Assembly (NCBI GenBank): GCA_038503035.1
Contig: JAVSML010019030.1
Coordinates: 1 to 64,000, forward strand
Source: Crocodylus rhombifer
Taxonomy: Eukaryota > Chordata > Crocodylia > Crocodylidae
Reading direction: 5' to 3'
Length of the DNA: 64,000 bases
Position 1 is the first letter of the stretch. Each line of letters begins with the position of its first letter. Below, in pieces: positions 21,563-33,835 of this stretch. Made by a program: the position numbers and the translations under genes. The notes under the pieces are model-generated. The model was not told where the DNA came from. It saw nothing but the letters and a program-made list of their open reading frames with translations, and did no database searches.

Positions 21563-21700
21563 CTGGATGATCTCGACAGCCTCCCAGAAGGTGAAGCAGG
21601 CGCAGTAGTGCCTCTCCGAGTTGATGTCAGTCAGCACGGCCACGAAGAAGTTGGGTGGGTTCCGCTCGGTGAAGAGCTGCCAGCCGCTTGGTTGGCAAAA
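21563..21700 (-). CDS. SBF1: SBF1 coding exon 3, uDENN
   Basis: The exon is 138 nt, exactly 46 codons, phase 0 at both ends. The acceptor CTCCTGTCTGCAG precedes TTT TGC, and the donor is GTAACG. The peptide opens [10 protein letters not shown], passes [18 protein letters not shown] and ends FWEAVEIIQ. This is a core strand-rich part of the upstream DENN subdomain and among the best conserved parts of SBF proteins. The join to the upstream exon gives the continuous family sequence [15 protein letters not shown], which fixes both splice sites. The upstream intron is 3,603 nt and the downstream one only 100 nt. Confidence 0.94.
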
Positions 21701-24565
21701 CTGCAGACAGGAGGGGAGAGCTGAGGTCAGAAGGGGCCAGCGGAGGGGAGCTGAAGCAGTTGAAGGCTGAGCCACCCCCTCCCTTATTACCCAGCCCTCC
21801 CAGAGACCAGTCCCTCATGCACCAGGAGCCAAGGCAGCAGGCAGGAGCCGGCAAGGAAGTGCCCAGCTCAGCGGTGGGTACGGCAGTGCCCAGCCCTGTG
21901 ACCAGGCTGGGTAGACAGAAGCCGTGACCGGCGTGCCCTGCTACACAGAGAAAACACCCAGCGCACAAGCATCACCTCAGAGGGACAGAGCTCAGGGGCC
22001 CGGAGTGGTACAGCTCTCTCAGGAGGATGCCAGGAAGAGGCCGAGGCTCTCAGAGAGCTGCAGGTCCCAGAGTGGGCACAACACGTGGCCCTGTGAGCTC
22101 AGAGCCTTGGCAGCAGCAGCCCCACGTCCAGGAGGTGGAGCTACTGCTGCACGCACCGAGGCTGGGCTGAAGCTGAGCCAGTCTGTGGGAGCAGGAGTGG
22201 TGGCGGAGGGCTTTCCTGCTTTCTGTTCCAATCTGCTGAGCCCTGTCCTGAGCTACCGCTGCGGCGCCCTATCAATACTCCGGCAGCCCCAGGCTCTGTG
22301 CTTGACTGGCCCCGAAGTCATGACTGCCCTCGAGATGGAGGCTGGGGGATGGCAGAGACTGAGAGAAGCCGACTCAACAGGGGCCTGAAGAGCCAGGGCA
22401 AAATGCCGGCTCCCTGAAGCTGCTGGACTGTTGCAGAGATCCCATCTGAAGCTCCCTGCAGGCCATGGCCCTGCCTCTCTGCCCCTCTGTAGCTGGAAGG
22501 TGCCCACTGCTGACTGCAGCAGGGCCCTGCTCTCCTGCTGAGCACCAGGTCTCGGGATGATGAGCTGCGGTGACAACCCTGCTGAGCCATGTACCAGGGG
22601 CAGCAAGGCTATCCTTCCCCCTGCCCTGCACCCACAACTTGAGCCAGCTCTTGCTTAGCTGGCCGTGGGAGGTGCAAGCAGTTATCCAGCCCAGGGGCAG
22701 AGCTCCCATTCCTCACTGAGCTCAGCTCTGAAATCAGGACACAGTTTACAGTGTGGCGCAAACATCTCCTGGGCCCCATGTCTATGTTGCAGGCAGGGCC
22801 AATCCAGCCAGCCAGACACCATCTGCATCACCCAGACCAGGTCCAAGCGCTACCTCCCGCCTCAGGATCCCTGGGTCCTGAAGAACGGTGCTGGGCCCTG
22901 AGTCCCTCCCCAGCTCCATGCCAAGGCAGAGCAAGGTGTGTGCTGCTCCCTTCCCCCTGTGGCTAGCCCTGGCACTCGGAGCAGAGCACGGTGGCCTCAG
23001 GGAGTGTCTGAGACCAGCTGTTCCCTCCCAGGAGTGCCCTGAACCGTGGGAAACTCAGGAGGATGCACCCATCCACCTGCTGCCCCGCAGGCCAAGCTCT
23101 CTGCTCTCTGCTTCTGTGCCAAGCAGTCTCTGGCCTCTCCCACAGGCAAGCAGTGCTACAGACAATGGCAGAAAATTGCCCTGCCGTGTGCAAACTTTGT
23201 TAAACAATAGCGCAATGAGGAGCCATATACACAAATCCGCACTGCACGGGGTTCGAGTCATGCTGAAGCCAGGGCCAGCCGCAGCCGGGTTATACAACTG
23301 GGTTCCTGCTGCAGAAGCGCAGGCTTGAGGCACGGCTGGGGCCCGGGTTGGCAGGATTTGGGTGCTGAGGCCAAGCACCCTGCCAGCAGTTTGACTGAGG
23401 GAAGACACTGGTTCCCAAACAGGCTCAGCTCCACATGAGCCAGCGCAGAGCGGTGCCGTGGTCCCTGGCACTGCTGTCCTGTGTGGCCTGGGAAGAGCCA
23501 CTCCTACACGTGGCCAGGCGGGTTGACCTGAGGCACTGCACGAAGCCTTGGAATGGGTTTCTCTGCTTCCCAGCCCCCTGCTGCTGCTTCCCCATGGTGT
23601 GTGCTGGGGCTGGAGACGCCCGGGAAGCCGCAGCCGTCCCCTGATCCCGACAGGGTTGGAATGGGGTTGTTTAAATTCCATGGATTTTTGGCTGGGGAAC
23701 AGCGCAGCGTCACAGGGTTTGGCATGAGTCCTCAGCACCCCTCGCGATAAGGAGGACACACAAGTGTCAGCCAGAGAGTTCCTTCAGTGCCCAAACAATT
23801 CCTCTGCCCATCCACAGCAGACAGGGCAACGGAGGGATAGCTCCCAGGGCTGGGCCTGAGTCTGATGAGCATGGTCCATGCGCTGAGAGCACAGCGGGGC
23901 AACAGCTACCAGGGCATGGGGAGCCTGAGTGGTTCAGCCAATGCCAGCTTCTCCGCATGCACCCTTACAGGACTGACCACAGCCTGACACCCCTTGCCAG
24001 GGTGGTCTCCCAGGGATGGAGCTGCCTTTGCTCCCAAGAGGAACCAAGTGATGGCAAAGCCTGGCTCTGAGGTCCCTGACAAAGGGGGAAGGTTGCGGCT
24101 GGGTCCCCACTGCACATCAACAGCTGCTCCACCAAAGCACCTGACAGCCTCCCTGAAAACACTGAGCATGCAGAGTATGGGCTGGTTACTGAGTCCCTGA
24201 TCCCTCAACCTAAGCCCTGAGCTGTTGCACCAGGGGAGCTGAGAAACGAACTCCTGAGGTCACAGGCAAGGGAAGCAACAGCTGGCTTTGGGGAAGGGGC
24301 CAGCCAGACACCAAGGAGCTGGCTGGGAATCTCAGGGCTGAGCAAGATGCTTAACTCTTGCAGACACAAGGCTGGGGCACCGGGGAATCCAGTCCCTTCC
24401 TCAGACTGGCTGTGACAGGCCAACCACGCTCGGGCAGCAGGTATCGCTGCAGGAGACTGGAGGAAAGGGACCGAGCATGCAGCAGCACTACACACCATGG
24501 CTGTGCCGAGGGGCAGGCATGGCACACCTTCCTCATGCTTTCTCAGGGCTGGCAGCATCCTGCCA
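21701..24565. other. SBF1 intron, mostly unique-looking sequence
   Basis: I find no recognisable exon, RNA gene or clear repeat in these 2.9 kb. Several reading frames of 70-230 codons exist because the DNA is GC-rich and stop-poor; none has a recognisable motif. Confidence 0.5.
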
Positions 24566-24755
24566 CCGCAAGGGGTGTTAAACATGTACTCCAGAGAGCC
24601 CAGGCAGAGGCCGTGCCCCCACTGCAGGGGAAGGCAAATCCCCCCCCTAGTCTGCACCAGTCTGAGCAGGGGGAAAATCCCTTCCTGCCCCAGTGCAGCA
24701 TCAGTCTGAGCCTAAGTGGGATGTGGGGCAAGACCCTCTAGCCAGGGAGCTGGGG
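24566..24755 (-). repeat. CR1-related 3' UTR family, partial copy
   Basis: It carries the shared words CAGTCTGAGCAGGGGGAAAA, TCCCTTCCTGCCCCAGTGCA and GCAAGACCCTCTAGCCAGG. The middle part of the family only; both ends are missing. It lies in the 3.6-kb SBF1 intron between exons 2 and 3. Confidence 0.75.
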
Positions 24756-25303
24756 CGTGCTGTTTGGTGGCTGCAGCCCGGCGATTTTACAGGCACAGGA
24801 AACTGCCTAGCGCAGGCCCACGTGCCCAGGGGGTGGGGCAGAGACCCCCAACTCCCACAGCAGCGAGAACAAACACTGAGGGAAGAGCCGGCACCACCAG
24901 CCCAGCTCTCCAGAGGGACTGAGTGCTGCAAAAGGCTTTGACAATGGAAGGCCCCAGAAGACTGCAGCCAGCCAGGGCTATTTATACAGGCATGTGGCAG
25001 GCTGGCAGCGAAAGCCGTGGAAAGCAGCCACCCTGCACTCAGTGCTGGGCGTAGCCCGTGCTGGCTGCGAGGGCCAGAACATGCTGCACCACTCGCAATC
25101 CCAGAGCCCATCCCTGCGGAAGGGGAGAGGCTGCTGTTTGCCCTGCTCTAGCCCTGACGAGGCTGGCCCACAGGCTCTGAGCCAAAGGTCCCGTTGACAT
25201 GCCAGGAATGGGGACAGGTCTCTGCAGCTCCGCACGCAGAGAACCGCGACCGGCTCTGCTCATGTGCCCACGGTGTCCCAGTCCTGCCCGATGGCGCACT
25301 CAC

Positions 25304-25389
25304 CAGCTCGATGCCCTGTGGGAAGGGGTTATCTTCCCAGTCCTTCTCCGGGAAGCGCTGCAGAATCTGTCCCTGGCCATCCCCGCTCC
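25304..25389 (-). CDS. SBF1: SBF1 coding exon 2, start of the uDENN segment
   Basis: The exon is 86 nt. It begins in phase 1 (two bases complete a codon started in exon 1) and ends on a full Leu codon. The acceptor is a pyrimidine tract ending CCCGCAG and the donor is GTGAGTG. The peptide runs [20 protein letters not shown] and continues to PFPQGIEL, the conserved block just after the N-terminal signature of SBF proteins. The [14 protein letters not shown] form matches SBF1; SBF2 has QKDWDDTPFP. It should encode roughly residues 19-46 of the protein. The preceding intron, towards higher coordinates, is very long or leaves the window. Confidence 0.92.
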
Positions 25390-26139
25390 CTGCGGGAAGA
25401 GGAAGGAGTGTGTTAGAAGGCAGGCAGGCAGGCAGCCAGCACCCCATCCAGCTGTCAATGCAGCCGGCTGCCAAGGCTGCCAGCGACTACGAGGAATCCC
25501 AGAGCACAGACATGGAGCAGGTGGATAACCCGGTGCACTTACGCCCGGTGCTGGCCCTGGGTTGGGAGGTTTTAATGTACATGCACAGACCCACACGTGT
25601 GCACCATCCAGCTAGGGGTCAGTCTGCACTGTGCCACATATGTCCTGGGCTATGGATCCCCATCTTCCCTGCTACTGTTACTACCATGCGGTGCTTTGCA
25701 GTTGGGCTCTTCGCAGTGTCTACAGTTTGTGCCATGCCCGTGGGCTGTGTCTGACCGAGGGAACGCGCCCGCCTGGCTGCGCCCGACTCTCCTGAACTAG
25801 CACGTGACTCTTGTATCCATGCTGGAAACTGCACGAGAGAACATATGAAGGACGCCTGTGCTTTTGCTCTGTGGGGATCATCACACTTCCATTGCCTCCC
25901 AAGCAAAAGCCAAATCACGGATCAAAAAAAGCATCCGGGTTCTAGCATACGAGGCCCGGCAGCAAGTATCACAGCTCCCACGATGGACCTCAGCTCTGCC
26001 CCAGATGCAGTCTTGCCATGGGCCCCATCTGCCCAGTCTGTGAAATGGAAGAATACTGCCCTCTCTTATGGGGGAAGCCACAGATGTGAGGGCTGGTGCA
26101 GCCCTTTCTTAGGGCACAGGCTTTGGAAATGTCAGAGTC
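25390..26139. other. Upstream of SBF1 exon 2; intron 1 or 5' flank
   Basis: No SBF1 exon 1 (MARLADYF-like start) is found here or anywhere up to 64,000. A short (GGCA)n run lies at about 25,418-25,436. Confidence 0.5.
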
Positions 26140-26515
26140 CTCGAGCTGTGGGACTGCAGAAGCCACCACTAATCCAATCCCTACCTGAGGCAGGATCAGC
26201 CCCGTCCAAACCAGCTCAAACAAACCCAGTGTCTGACCTTGGAGCCGCACAATACAGTCGCCCCGACAGCCCTGTGCATCGCCCCTCCCCCTGGGATACA
26301 GGGGGGCCACAGCCGCCAACGTCCTGCTGTTGCCGGGAGGGGGACACGGGTGCCGCAGAGCCCAGGCCAAGGCCATACCCCCTGCTCCAGAGCAAGGCAA
26401 AACCCCCAATGCGACCAGTCTGAGCAGCGGGGAAATCCCTTCCTGCCCCACTGCAGCGCGGAGCTGAGCCTGAGCATGCGGGCAAGACCCTCCAGCCAGG
26501 ACCCTGCGGAGTTTA
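26140..26515 (-). repeat. CR1-related 3' UTR family copy
   Basis: Minus orientation. It holds CCTGAGGCAGGATCAGCCCC, GTGTCTGACCTTGGAGCC, a CAGCCGCCAACGTCCTGCTG block and the terminal CAAGACCCTCCAGCCAGGAC. Nearly colinear with the copy at 33,336-33,835. Confidence 0.8.
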
Positions 26516-27607
26516 GTCAATGATGCACAACTGCAGGGAGGAATCAGAAGGGCTTTAACTGGAGGCAAGGGGGAGCTAGATATGTTTACATGAGGGATTT
26601 TGCACGGCTGCCTGTAACTGCAGGGGCTCAGCCTTGCCAGCCTGAGGAAGCCCTACTGCAGGTCTGACACCTCCAGCTGCAAAGAGGCTCTGCCGCCCCT
26701 AACCCGAAGGGGAGCAGGATACACACCCCTTATGTGAACGGGATGCTTTCAGCAGCCCGAGCTCCCTCCTGAGGATGCACCAGGGTCCAGCTGGCTAACG
26801 CCTCCCGGCTCTGCACGGAGGAATGTGCCCCTTGCTCAGCCTTCAGCTCACAAAGCCTCCCCCACTCCAGCACCCCAGGCACACAGCGTCCCGTCAAAAC
26901 AGTCTGGTGCTGGCAGCCCTTGCCTTTGCAAACACAAACAAAGCTGGTTGGGCTCCCCCCATCTCTACCGGCCTGGGGCTGGCTGACTTTGGCCTGGCTG
27001 GGGGGCCGGGCGGTGGGAGGAACCCTGCCCCACGACATGTTCACCGCGGCAGGCCTATTCTGGGCATCCAGACCTGTTCCTACCACGCCACTGACCGCCG
27101 GCTGCCCACAGCTGAATTTAGAAGCTCAGAAAAGCAGGAGAGAGTCCACTTATAGCCTTCCAGGACCAAAAAGGAAAGGTCAGGCCTGAGCAAGGAAGAA
27201 AATAGCACCTGGCTTCATGTGGGCAGATGACTCCCACTGCAGGCACCCGTGCGTCGCATGTGCTTCCCCTGGCATGGTCCCAATAGGGTGCTATGTCCCG
27301 GCACTGCTGGGGGCCTTCCCACAGCTCAGCCAAGAGGATGCAGAGGTCAAGGATGGAAGTGCATGCGCCAGTGCCCCCCGCCCGCCTGCCACGAGGCTCG
27401 GCTGCTTCCTCACCCGCTGCAGGCACTGGCTCTGGAGCCTCTGCCCTGCAGATGTGTGTCAGCTTCTCTGGCCACCAGCAACTGGGGAACAGGCTCCTGG
27501 CACAAAGCCTCCCCCCATGGGGAGGGGGGAGTTGTGGAGAGGGGCCCATTCCTACCGGCCATCCCCGATAACTACTGACAGCCAATCAGCCCTGCACCTC
27601 TGAGCTG

Positions 27608-27800
27608 ATCACTGAATCATACAGCAGTGGGGTTGGACGAGACCTCTAGAAATCACATCTAGTCCAAGCCCTGCCTGAGGCAGCATCAGCCCTGTCCAGA
27701 CCAACACAGATAAACCCCGTGTCTGACCTCGGAGCCACACGACAGTCACAGCCCCGGGCATCGCCCCAGCCCCTGCCCTCGGCCACCAGCGCTGCTGCCA
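27608..27800 (-). repeat. CR1-related family, 3'-terminal copy
   Basis: The low end reads TGAATCATACAGCAGTGGGG then TTGGACGAGACCTCTAGAAA, a CR1-like terminus. It continues into GTGTCTGACCTCGGAGCCAC of the family 3' UTR and stops at about 27,800, a short 5'-truncated insertion. Confidence 0.8.
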
Positions 27801-27999
27801 GGGGGCCGTGGGCGCCACAGAGAGTATCCGTTCCACTGCCTCCCTGCTGCCCTGCCCAGGTGGATGCCAGCGAGGGGTTTGTCACTCTAGAGACCATCTC
27901 TCGGCACACGAGGGCTGGACTGCACAGGGTGGCTCCAGCAGCTGCAGCAAGGGGCTGGGCTTTCTGTACATATGCATGGGCAATATGGCTGGGCTACCC

Positions 28000-29375
28000 A
28001 TGGGAGACTTTGAAACCAGGGGCTGGAAACCTGATGTTCCCCGGTGCAGAGCATCACCTGCCGGTAGCAGCAGGCACGGCTCTGGGAGCAGCCGCAGGCC
28101 GGGCCTCGTGAGGGGCCTGCTTGCAACCCATCCGTGGTTGCATTTGTTTCCTTCAGGGCTTGGTCCGTGTCAGAAGAAAGAGGACCTGGCTTGCTATCAA
28201 CCAGAGTCAGGTGCAGCATCTGTTGGCCCTCAATGATGGGCCAAAGGGCCAAGACAAAGCTCAACAGGAAGGACAAGCTGCCCCTGGGGGAAAAAGAGGG
28301 GTTGGGGGGAAGGAACCAGCAATGCCCCATTCCACGTCACTCTTCCCTCTGTCCCCTCTGCGGATCATGCCGTCACGTAACAAACCCAATATTTAAAGGA
28401 CCCCATCCCATGCTGTGTCAATGCACTGACCTTCAGAGCTCTCTCCTGCGTTGGCAGGGACGCACGTGACCATGGCATGTGCATCCAGGAAGCTGCTCTT
28501 GCCAAGCTGCACAGGCGAGGAAGCGCGAGGTGATTCTAGGTCCCTGCTCAGCACGACCTGAGTTCGTGCCAACGTGGGCTTGGCCTCCATGAGAGCACAA
28601 GTGGTTGCATACGTTAGGAGCCACATCCATTTTCAAGGGCCCTCCTAGCCTCAGGTATGCCTGTATGACACGTACAACACGTGTAAGGAAGACCCGAGGA
28701 GGGTGACCGGGCTCCTGACATCACCCAGCTTGGAAAGGGCAAGCAGGGCCCTACGGTGCACCAGGCCAAGCATCTCCCACAGAGATGGGGCAGGATTAGC
28801 ATCATTGCCCCAAGCCGTGGAAGGGCTTGTCTGGGGCACTGCACCACCTTGCATCAGGGAAGCTGAACTCAGATCAGGGTTGGGAGTCAACCTTTGGAGA
28901 GGAGACCCTAACACCTGGCATGAAGTCTGACTGGACACCACTGCTGCCTGCAGACAGGCTGGGAAGAGAGCTGAGTCGTCCAAGTCAGGACAAGTGGGTG
29001 TGAACAGCCCGCAACTCGGCATAGGCTGGGAGGGCGAGAGCTGTAAACCAGCTTCTGCAAGGGAACCAGGCAGTCGGTTAGATGAAAGTCCTTGGCACTC
29101 GCATGTTTCCTGGACCACCATGGCTCCGGCACCATCCCCCACTACCAAAACTGCAGGCGGAAAGAAGCCTTCCTGTCTCCGGAGCGAGGAGGGTCTGGGG
29201 TAGCTTCCCTGCGGCAGCATGGACCTTGGGGCACTCATGATGGGGGGATGTGGACTTGGGTGCCTGCAATGGCAGAGGGCACCACTCCAGATCTCCACGC
29301 CCCACCTGCCCCCTTCTCAAGCCTCCTTCCACCTCTTCACACGAGTGTGATCTGTCCCCACTTGCAAAGCACAAT
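28000..29375. other. No gene recognised
   Basis: Mixed GC-rich sequence. No exon, RNA gene or named repeat was identified. Confidence 0.45.
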
Positions 29376-29690
29376 TTTTCCAACTGCTTAGTTGGTCTAA
29401 TAAAAGATAGCGCATTTACTTAAAGATCCTTGTCTGCCTGTCTTAGACCAGGAGTGGGCAATTATTTTGGGGGGAGGGCCGCTTACTGAGCTTTGGCAAG
29501 CCATCAAGGGCCACATGACAGACAGCCAGAGGCAGATGAATATTAATTTAAAAAAAATTTTTTTTAGGGGCCCTGTGGGCCAGACAGAATGGCCTGGTGG
29601 GCCACATCTGGCCTGCGGGCTGCATTTTGCCCACCCCGCCTTAGACCAACACAATTACAACCAACAATTCATTTTTGGCTTTGCTTTTCC
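29376..29690. repeat. Older interspersed repeat interrupted by a MITE
   Basis: The left part, CTTAGTTGGTCTAATAAAAG to CTTGTCTGCCTGTCTTAGAC, and the right part, GACCAACACAATTACAACC, resemble a common sauropsid repeat of the form TTGGTCTAATAAAAG...GACCAACACGGCTACAACC. The 190-bp element at 29,450-29,639 separates the halves. Confidence 0.55.
29442..29647. mobile_element. hAT-like MITE, 190 bp, with 8-bp target site duplication
   Basis: The element at 29,450-29,639 has inverted ends: AGGAGTGGGCAA on the left and TTGCCCACCCCGC on the right. It is flanked by an exact 8-bp direct repeat CTTAGACC at 29,442-29,449 and 29,640-29,647. Eight-base duplications and (C)AGGGGTGGGCAA-type ends are typical of non-autonomous hAT transposons. 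The interior has GGGCCGC...GGCCTGCGGGCTGC subterminal complementarity and an A/T run, and no coding capacity. Confidence 0.85.
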
Positions 29691-32600
29691 AAGCAGGGGA
29701 AGACCTGATCAGCCCTGGGAAGGATGCTGCTGCAGTGCTGGGAAAGGCACAGGACTGTGTGTCGAGCAAAAGAAGGGAGCTGCCCCCTTCCACACAACAG
29801 GACCCTCATTCCCCTGAGGCACCTGAACGCTGCAGCCAGCACGCCGTGCTGAGGCAGGGCCGTGAGTCAGCCTCTCCACAGCCATGACGTGGCTCCGCTC
29901 CTATTGCCGAGCACATCCACCGCTGGGTGTTATATGAAACACCCGTGAAAATGAAACCTGGGCAGAACTAACAGGACGCGCCTTCCCTGCTCTGCCTGGG
30001 AGGGCCGGGGTGCAGGACCCTCCTTCCACAAGACCTGCTGGGGCAAAACAGACAGCTCACAGAGACGCACCAGAAAGCAAGATGCGGGAAACCCCAGTGG
30101 GCAGGCTCCCAAGCACTGCCTGACAGCTCGGACCCACGGCCACAGGAAGAGCCTGGAGCTTCATAAACCACCTTCTGGACAAGGAATTGCCTGCTGCAAT
30201 TCACTACATGGGTGGATGTAGGACTTGGAAAAGGGGGGTGCAGAGGGCAAAGGGCATCATCCCATATAGCACAACACACCTTTTTCTCCAGTTAAATATA
30301 AACTCGAAGCTTTACTGAAATGCCAGGGGCCTGGGGCTGGATGCTTCAGTTGAAAATGGAAGCAAAAAACAAATCTCTTTTCCTGGGGATGAGCTGAAAA
30401 CTATCTACAGGGCTGTGACATAGGGGCTACCAGGAGCAGACAGCACAATGGCACAAGAAAGGCCAGCTGGACTGGTGGCACATCAAGCCATTACAAAGCA
30501 GAGTGGTGTTAATGCCTGTGGAGTGAAGAGTTTAGCAGGAATCGCAGGCTGGTGACAGAGCCCTGACATCAAGCACTGCCCGACTAGAAATGCAGCTGCC
30601 ACAGCCAGGCTGGTGGTGCCAGACTTTTCAGGAGTCCCAGGGCAGGGGGAGCAAGTGCCCCAGCAGAGCCCCCTGGACTTGCCCTGGGATGCCCCCACCA
30701 GGTAACTTGCAAGCCCAGGATGGCCAGAGGCTTGTCTGCAATGGGGCCTGTGGGTGTGAGGCATGCTCAGGCAGCTGTACCGGCTGCAGAAACAAGTCAT
30801 AGAGCCTGCTCCATTTGATGCAGTTGGGCTGCTGACAAGGCCAAGGCTGCCCTAGGATGGGGCAGAGCCTGGACAAGCCTCTTTCACAAGGAAGCAGGGA
30901 TGGGGGCAGCATGGACTGCAGAGAGGACCATGCTATCGCACACAAGGTGCTGGGATGGGGGTAGTGGGCCAGGTCCCTCCCTGGTGGAAGCACATTGGCT
31001 CCATGGTGCCCTCCAGAAAGCAGGGACATCACCTCGCATGCCCAAGGCAGCCTCTAGCTATCCAAAAGGGCTGGAAGGAGCAGTCCTGCTCTGTCACACC
31101 ACTGTGGTCACCTGTCATGAGACCGGGAGCACGGCAAAACACACAGGGAGGCCCAGCAGGCAGCTGGCAGGCCCCACGCTGCACTCCGCAGCTTTCCAGG
31201 GTTGCAGGAAACACGTTCTGGCTGCAGCTCATCAAGGCTGGGCCGAAGCCAGGATTCGCTTCGACACCTGGCTCGGGGCTCACATGACCAAAGCAAGAGA
31301 GTAGAGGCAGGAAGCTCCCCCCATCCCTGTCAGTTCCTGCCTGCAATGCGACCCAAAGCATTGGCCAAGGGCGTGGGAGATGCAGCTCCTGGCTACGCAC
31401 TGCTCAGAGCCGAGGCAACCTGCAAGATGCCCAGCCATCCTGCCAAGGGCTGCCTACGTGCCCCCACCATGCTCCTCCTAGGTCCTGGCAGGCAGGACCA
31501 GCAGGGCTACTGCTGGCAACACTCAAGGGCCAGACTCTGTTGACCACCGAACGGTGCCAGACCGCAGGTCCGAATCAAACCCAGCCCCTCAGTCCCAGGG
31601 AGCTCGGTGCTGGGCACAGGAGATGCAGCCACAGTACAAAGCTGGACTCCAAATTCCAGGAGCTCTGCCAGGAAGTCCTGGAGGCAGGTAGAGAGGGGGA
31701 GGCCCTGCCTCAGGGCATGCAGGGGAGGTCTGGGGACAGGTGGAGTGATGCCAGGGCAGAGGGGAGCCCCAAGAAGTCAGTCCCCCGCTCTGCCTTGCAA
31801 GGTGCCGAGGCATCATGTTCACCACCTGTGCCAAGTGTCAGCAAACTGCATGACCGTCACGGGGTTTGGTGGACCCAGCCCATGCCCAGTTTTTTTCCCC
31901 ACCTCCCCCAGCCCCTTTGAGCTGCCTCTCCTCCCTGGCACACAGCCGTCGCAGATGTGCCTGGCGACCAGCTGCTGCAGGAATCCCTTATCATCCTCAC
32001 CTCTCCTGCCTGACACTGGAGAGAGCTTAGCTGCCTGAGCCCCTCCAGCGCAGCCCCTTGGCCATCCTGGTGGAAAGGTCAGGACACAAGGAACTTCCAG
32101 TGGGGCAGTGCTCTGATGGGGAAGAGAGGATCTGCATCAGTGCAATCCTTCCAGGCCAACAGGAGGCTGGCGACAGGCTCCCCAGCCACCTGCCCTGGGA
32201 GCTGATCAAACAGCCTCCCCTCCAGCTGCCTTTAGCCGAGCTGGAATTGCAGCCACAGTTTATGCCAGTCCCAGGGGAGATGCTAGCAGCACTTCCAGCA
32301 GTGCTGCACAACCCCACAGGACCTGCAAAGGTTTCACAGACTGAAACCAATGTCCTGCTGACATGGTGCCCACTGAGTTATGAGCAATGGGATAAACTCC
32401 CCCAGGTCAGCCAGGTCTGGCACAGCTGCTGGCGCTAGCTTCCAGAGAAAAGCAACCAAGCCCATGATTGCTGCCTGCATCTTGCTACCATAGCTACAGC
32501 CACAGGCATCGGCAAGGGGCCTGCAAGCATTTGGCAGCCTCTGGGTTAGGAGAACCAGGGTCTAGGGAAGGTAGAGGGTCTTGGGACTGCTGCTATCTAG

Positions 32601-33335
32601 AAACAGGAGCAAAGCGAAAAGTACTGGCTGCAGAGATGGTGCCAGGCTGCAGCTATCAATGCGGCATCCCCACAGGTGTCAGAGGAGCTCCAAGACCACG
32701 GGTCAGGAGATAAGAGCCCATAAACCTGGCTGTGCATGTCCTTTACAGGCCTCAAGCCTCTCAGCCCCTGCCCCATGGGACAGCTGAGCACTGCTCTGCA
32801 CGACCGCCTGGCGGACAGGGCGAACCCACCGTGGCCTTGCCCAACAGCTGCCCGGACGCCTGGGGCCGCACCCGCACAGCACAACAAGTGTCTGCTGGGG
32901 GACAATGAGGGCCCTGTTCCCTCGCTACATATGGATGAGGAGAGCAAGAATGGCTTTTCTATGGGACACAAACAAAAGGGCTGTGTGTGCGGCGCCGCGG
33001 AGGGCTGGGACTGGCCCAGCTGCTGCCCGCCCTGGCTGGAGGCACTGGGAACACTGGGCCCGTCGCCTGCTTCAAAGCAGGGGACGTGGGCTTCAAAGCT
33101 GGGCACCTGGCACAGCCTGCTTTCCTGGCCACGCGCTGGACCTAGCGCCCACCCTGCTGGGCCGGCACCCTGGGACAATCCAGGCTGCTGCATGCTACCG
33201 AGGGACGCGTACGGCCCCCTCCCCTCATGCACGCAGACAAAGGTGCACAGCTGAGCCCGGTGTTCGTGGCGGCAGTGATGACAGCCCTCCTGCACTCCTT
33301 GCAAAGGAGGATGTAGAGGAAGAGACTCACGGGTA
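29691..33335. other. 3.6 kb without recognised gene
   Basis: No exon of a known protein, no RNA gene and no clear CR1 tail were seen. Reading frames up to 235 codons are chance frames in GC-rich DNA. Confidence 0.45.
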
Positions 33336-33835
33336 AACCACAGAGTCCCAGAGCCATGGAGCTGGCAGGGAGCTGTGGGTTCACATCCAGTCCAACCCCC
33401 AGGGCAGGATCAGCCCTGCCCAAACCAGCGCAGACAAACCCTGTGTCTGACCTCAGAGCCACACAACAGTCACCCCTGACACAGCCCCGGGCATCGCCCC
33501 CATCCCTGCCCCTGGGATACAGGGGGTCCGCAGCCGCCAACGTCCTGCTGCTGCCAAGGGCGTCATGGGCGGTGCTGACAGCCCAGCCTAAGGCCATGAC
33601 TGCTGCAGAGAAAGGCAAAACCCCTCATTGTACACCAGTGTGATCGGGGGGAAAATCCCTTCCTGCCCCAGTGCAGCATGAGGCTGAGCCTGAGCACAGG
33701 GGCAAGACCCTCCAGCCAGGACCCTGCGGGGTTGGTGCTGGCAGGAACACTAGCACAGCCCAGCCCCAGCCCCCAGCACCTCTGGGGGAGGCTTGAAACC
33801 CCCTGATGCATGGAGCAGGATGGAGGGAGAGCAGG
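33336..33835 (-). repeat. CR1-related 3' UTR family, best full-length 3' copy
   Basis: It runs from the terminus (AGAGCCATGGAGCTGGCAGG, TCCAACCCCCAGGGCAGGAT) through GTGTCTGACCTCAGAGCCAC, CCGCAGCCGCCAACGTCCTG, AATCCCTTCCTGCCCCAGTG and GGGGCAAGACCCTCCAGCCA to a CCCCTGATGCATGGAGCAGG end. A useful reference copy for the family. Confidence 0.85.

Noticed and set aside
22888..23759. Long overlapping reading frames of up to 234 codons on both strands
   Set aside because: The region is GC-rich and stop-poor, the peptides are Pro/Ser/Ala/Gly-rich, and no splice-consistent or family motif is visible. It lies inside an SBF1 intron.
32597..33304. 235-codon minus-strand frame
   Set aside because: Composition is that of a chance frame in GC-rich DNA. 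The high-coordinate end abuts the CR1-related repeat at 33,336 and no domain is recognisable.
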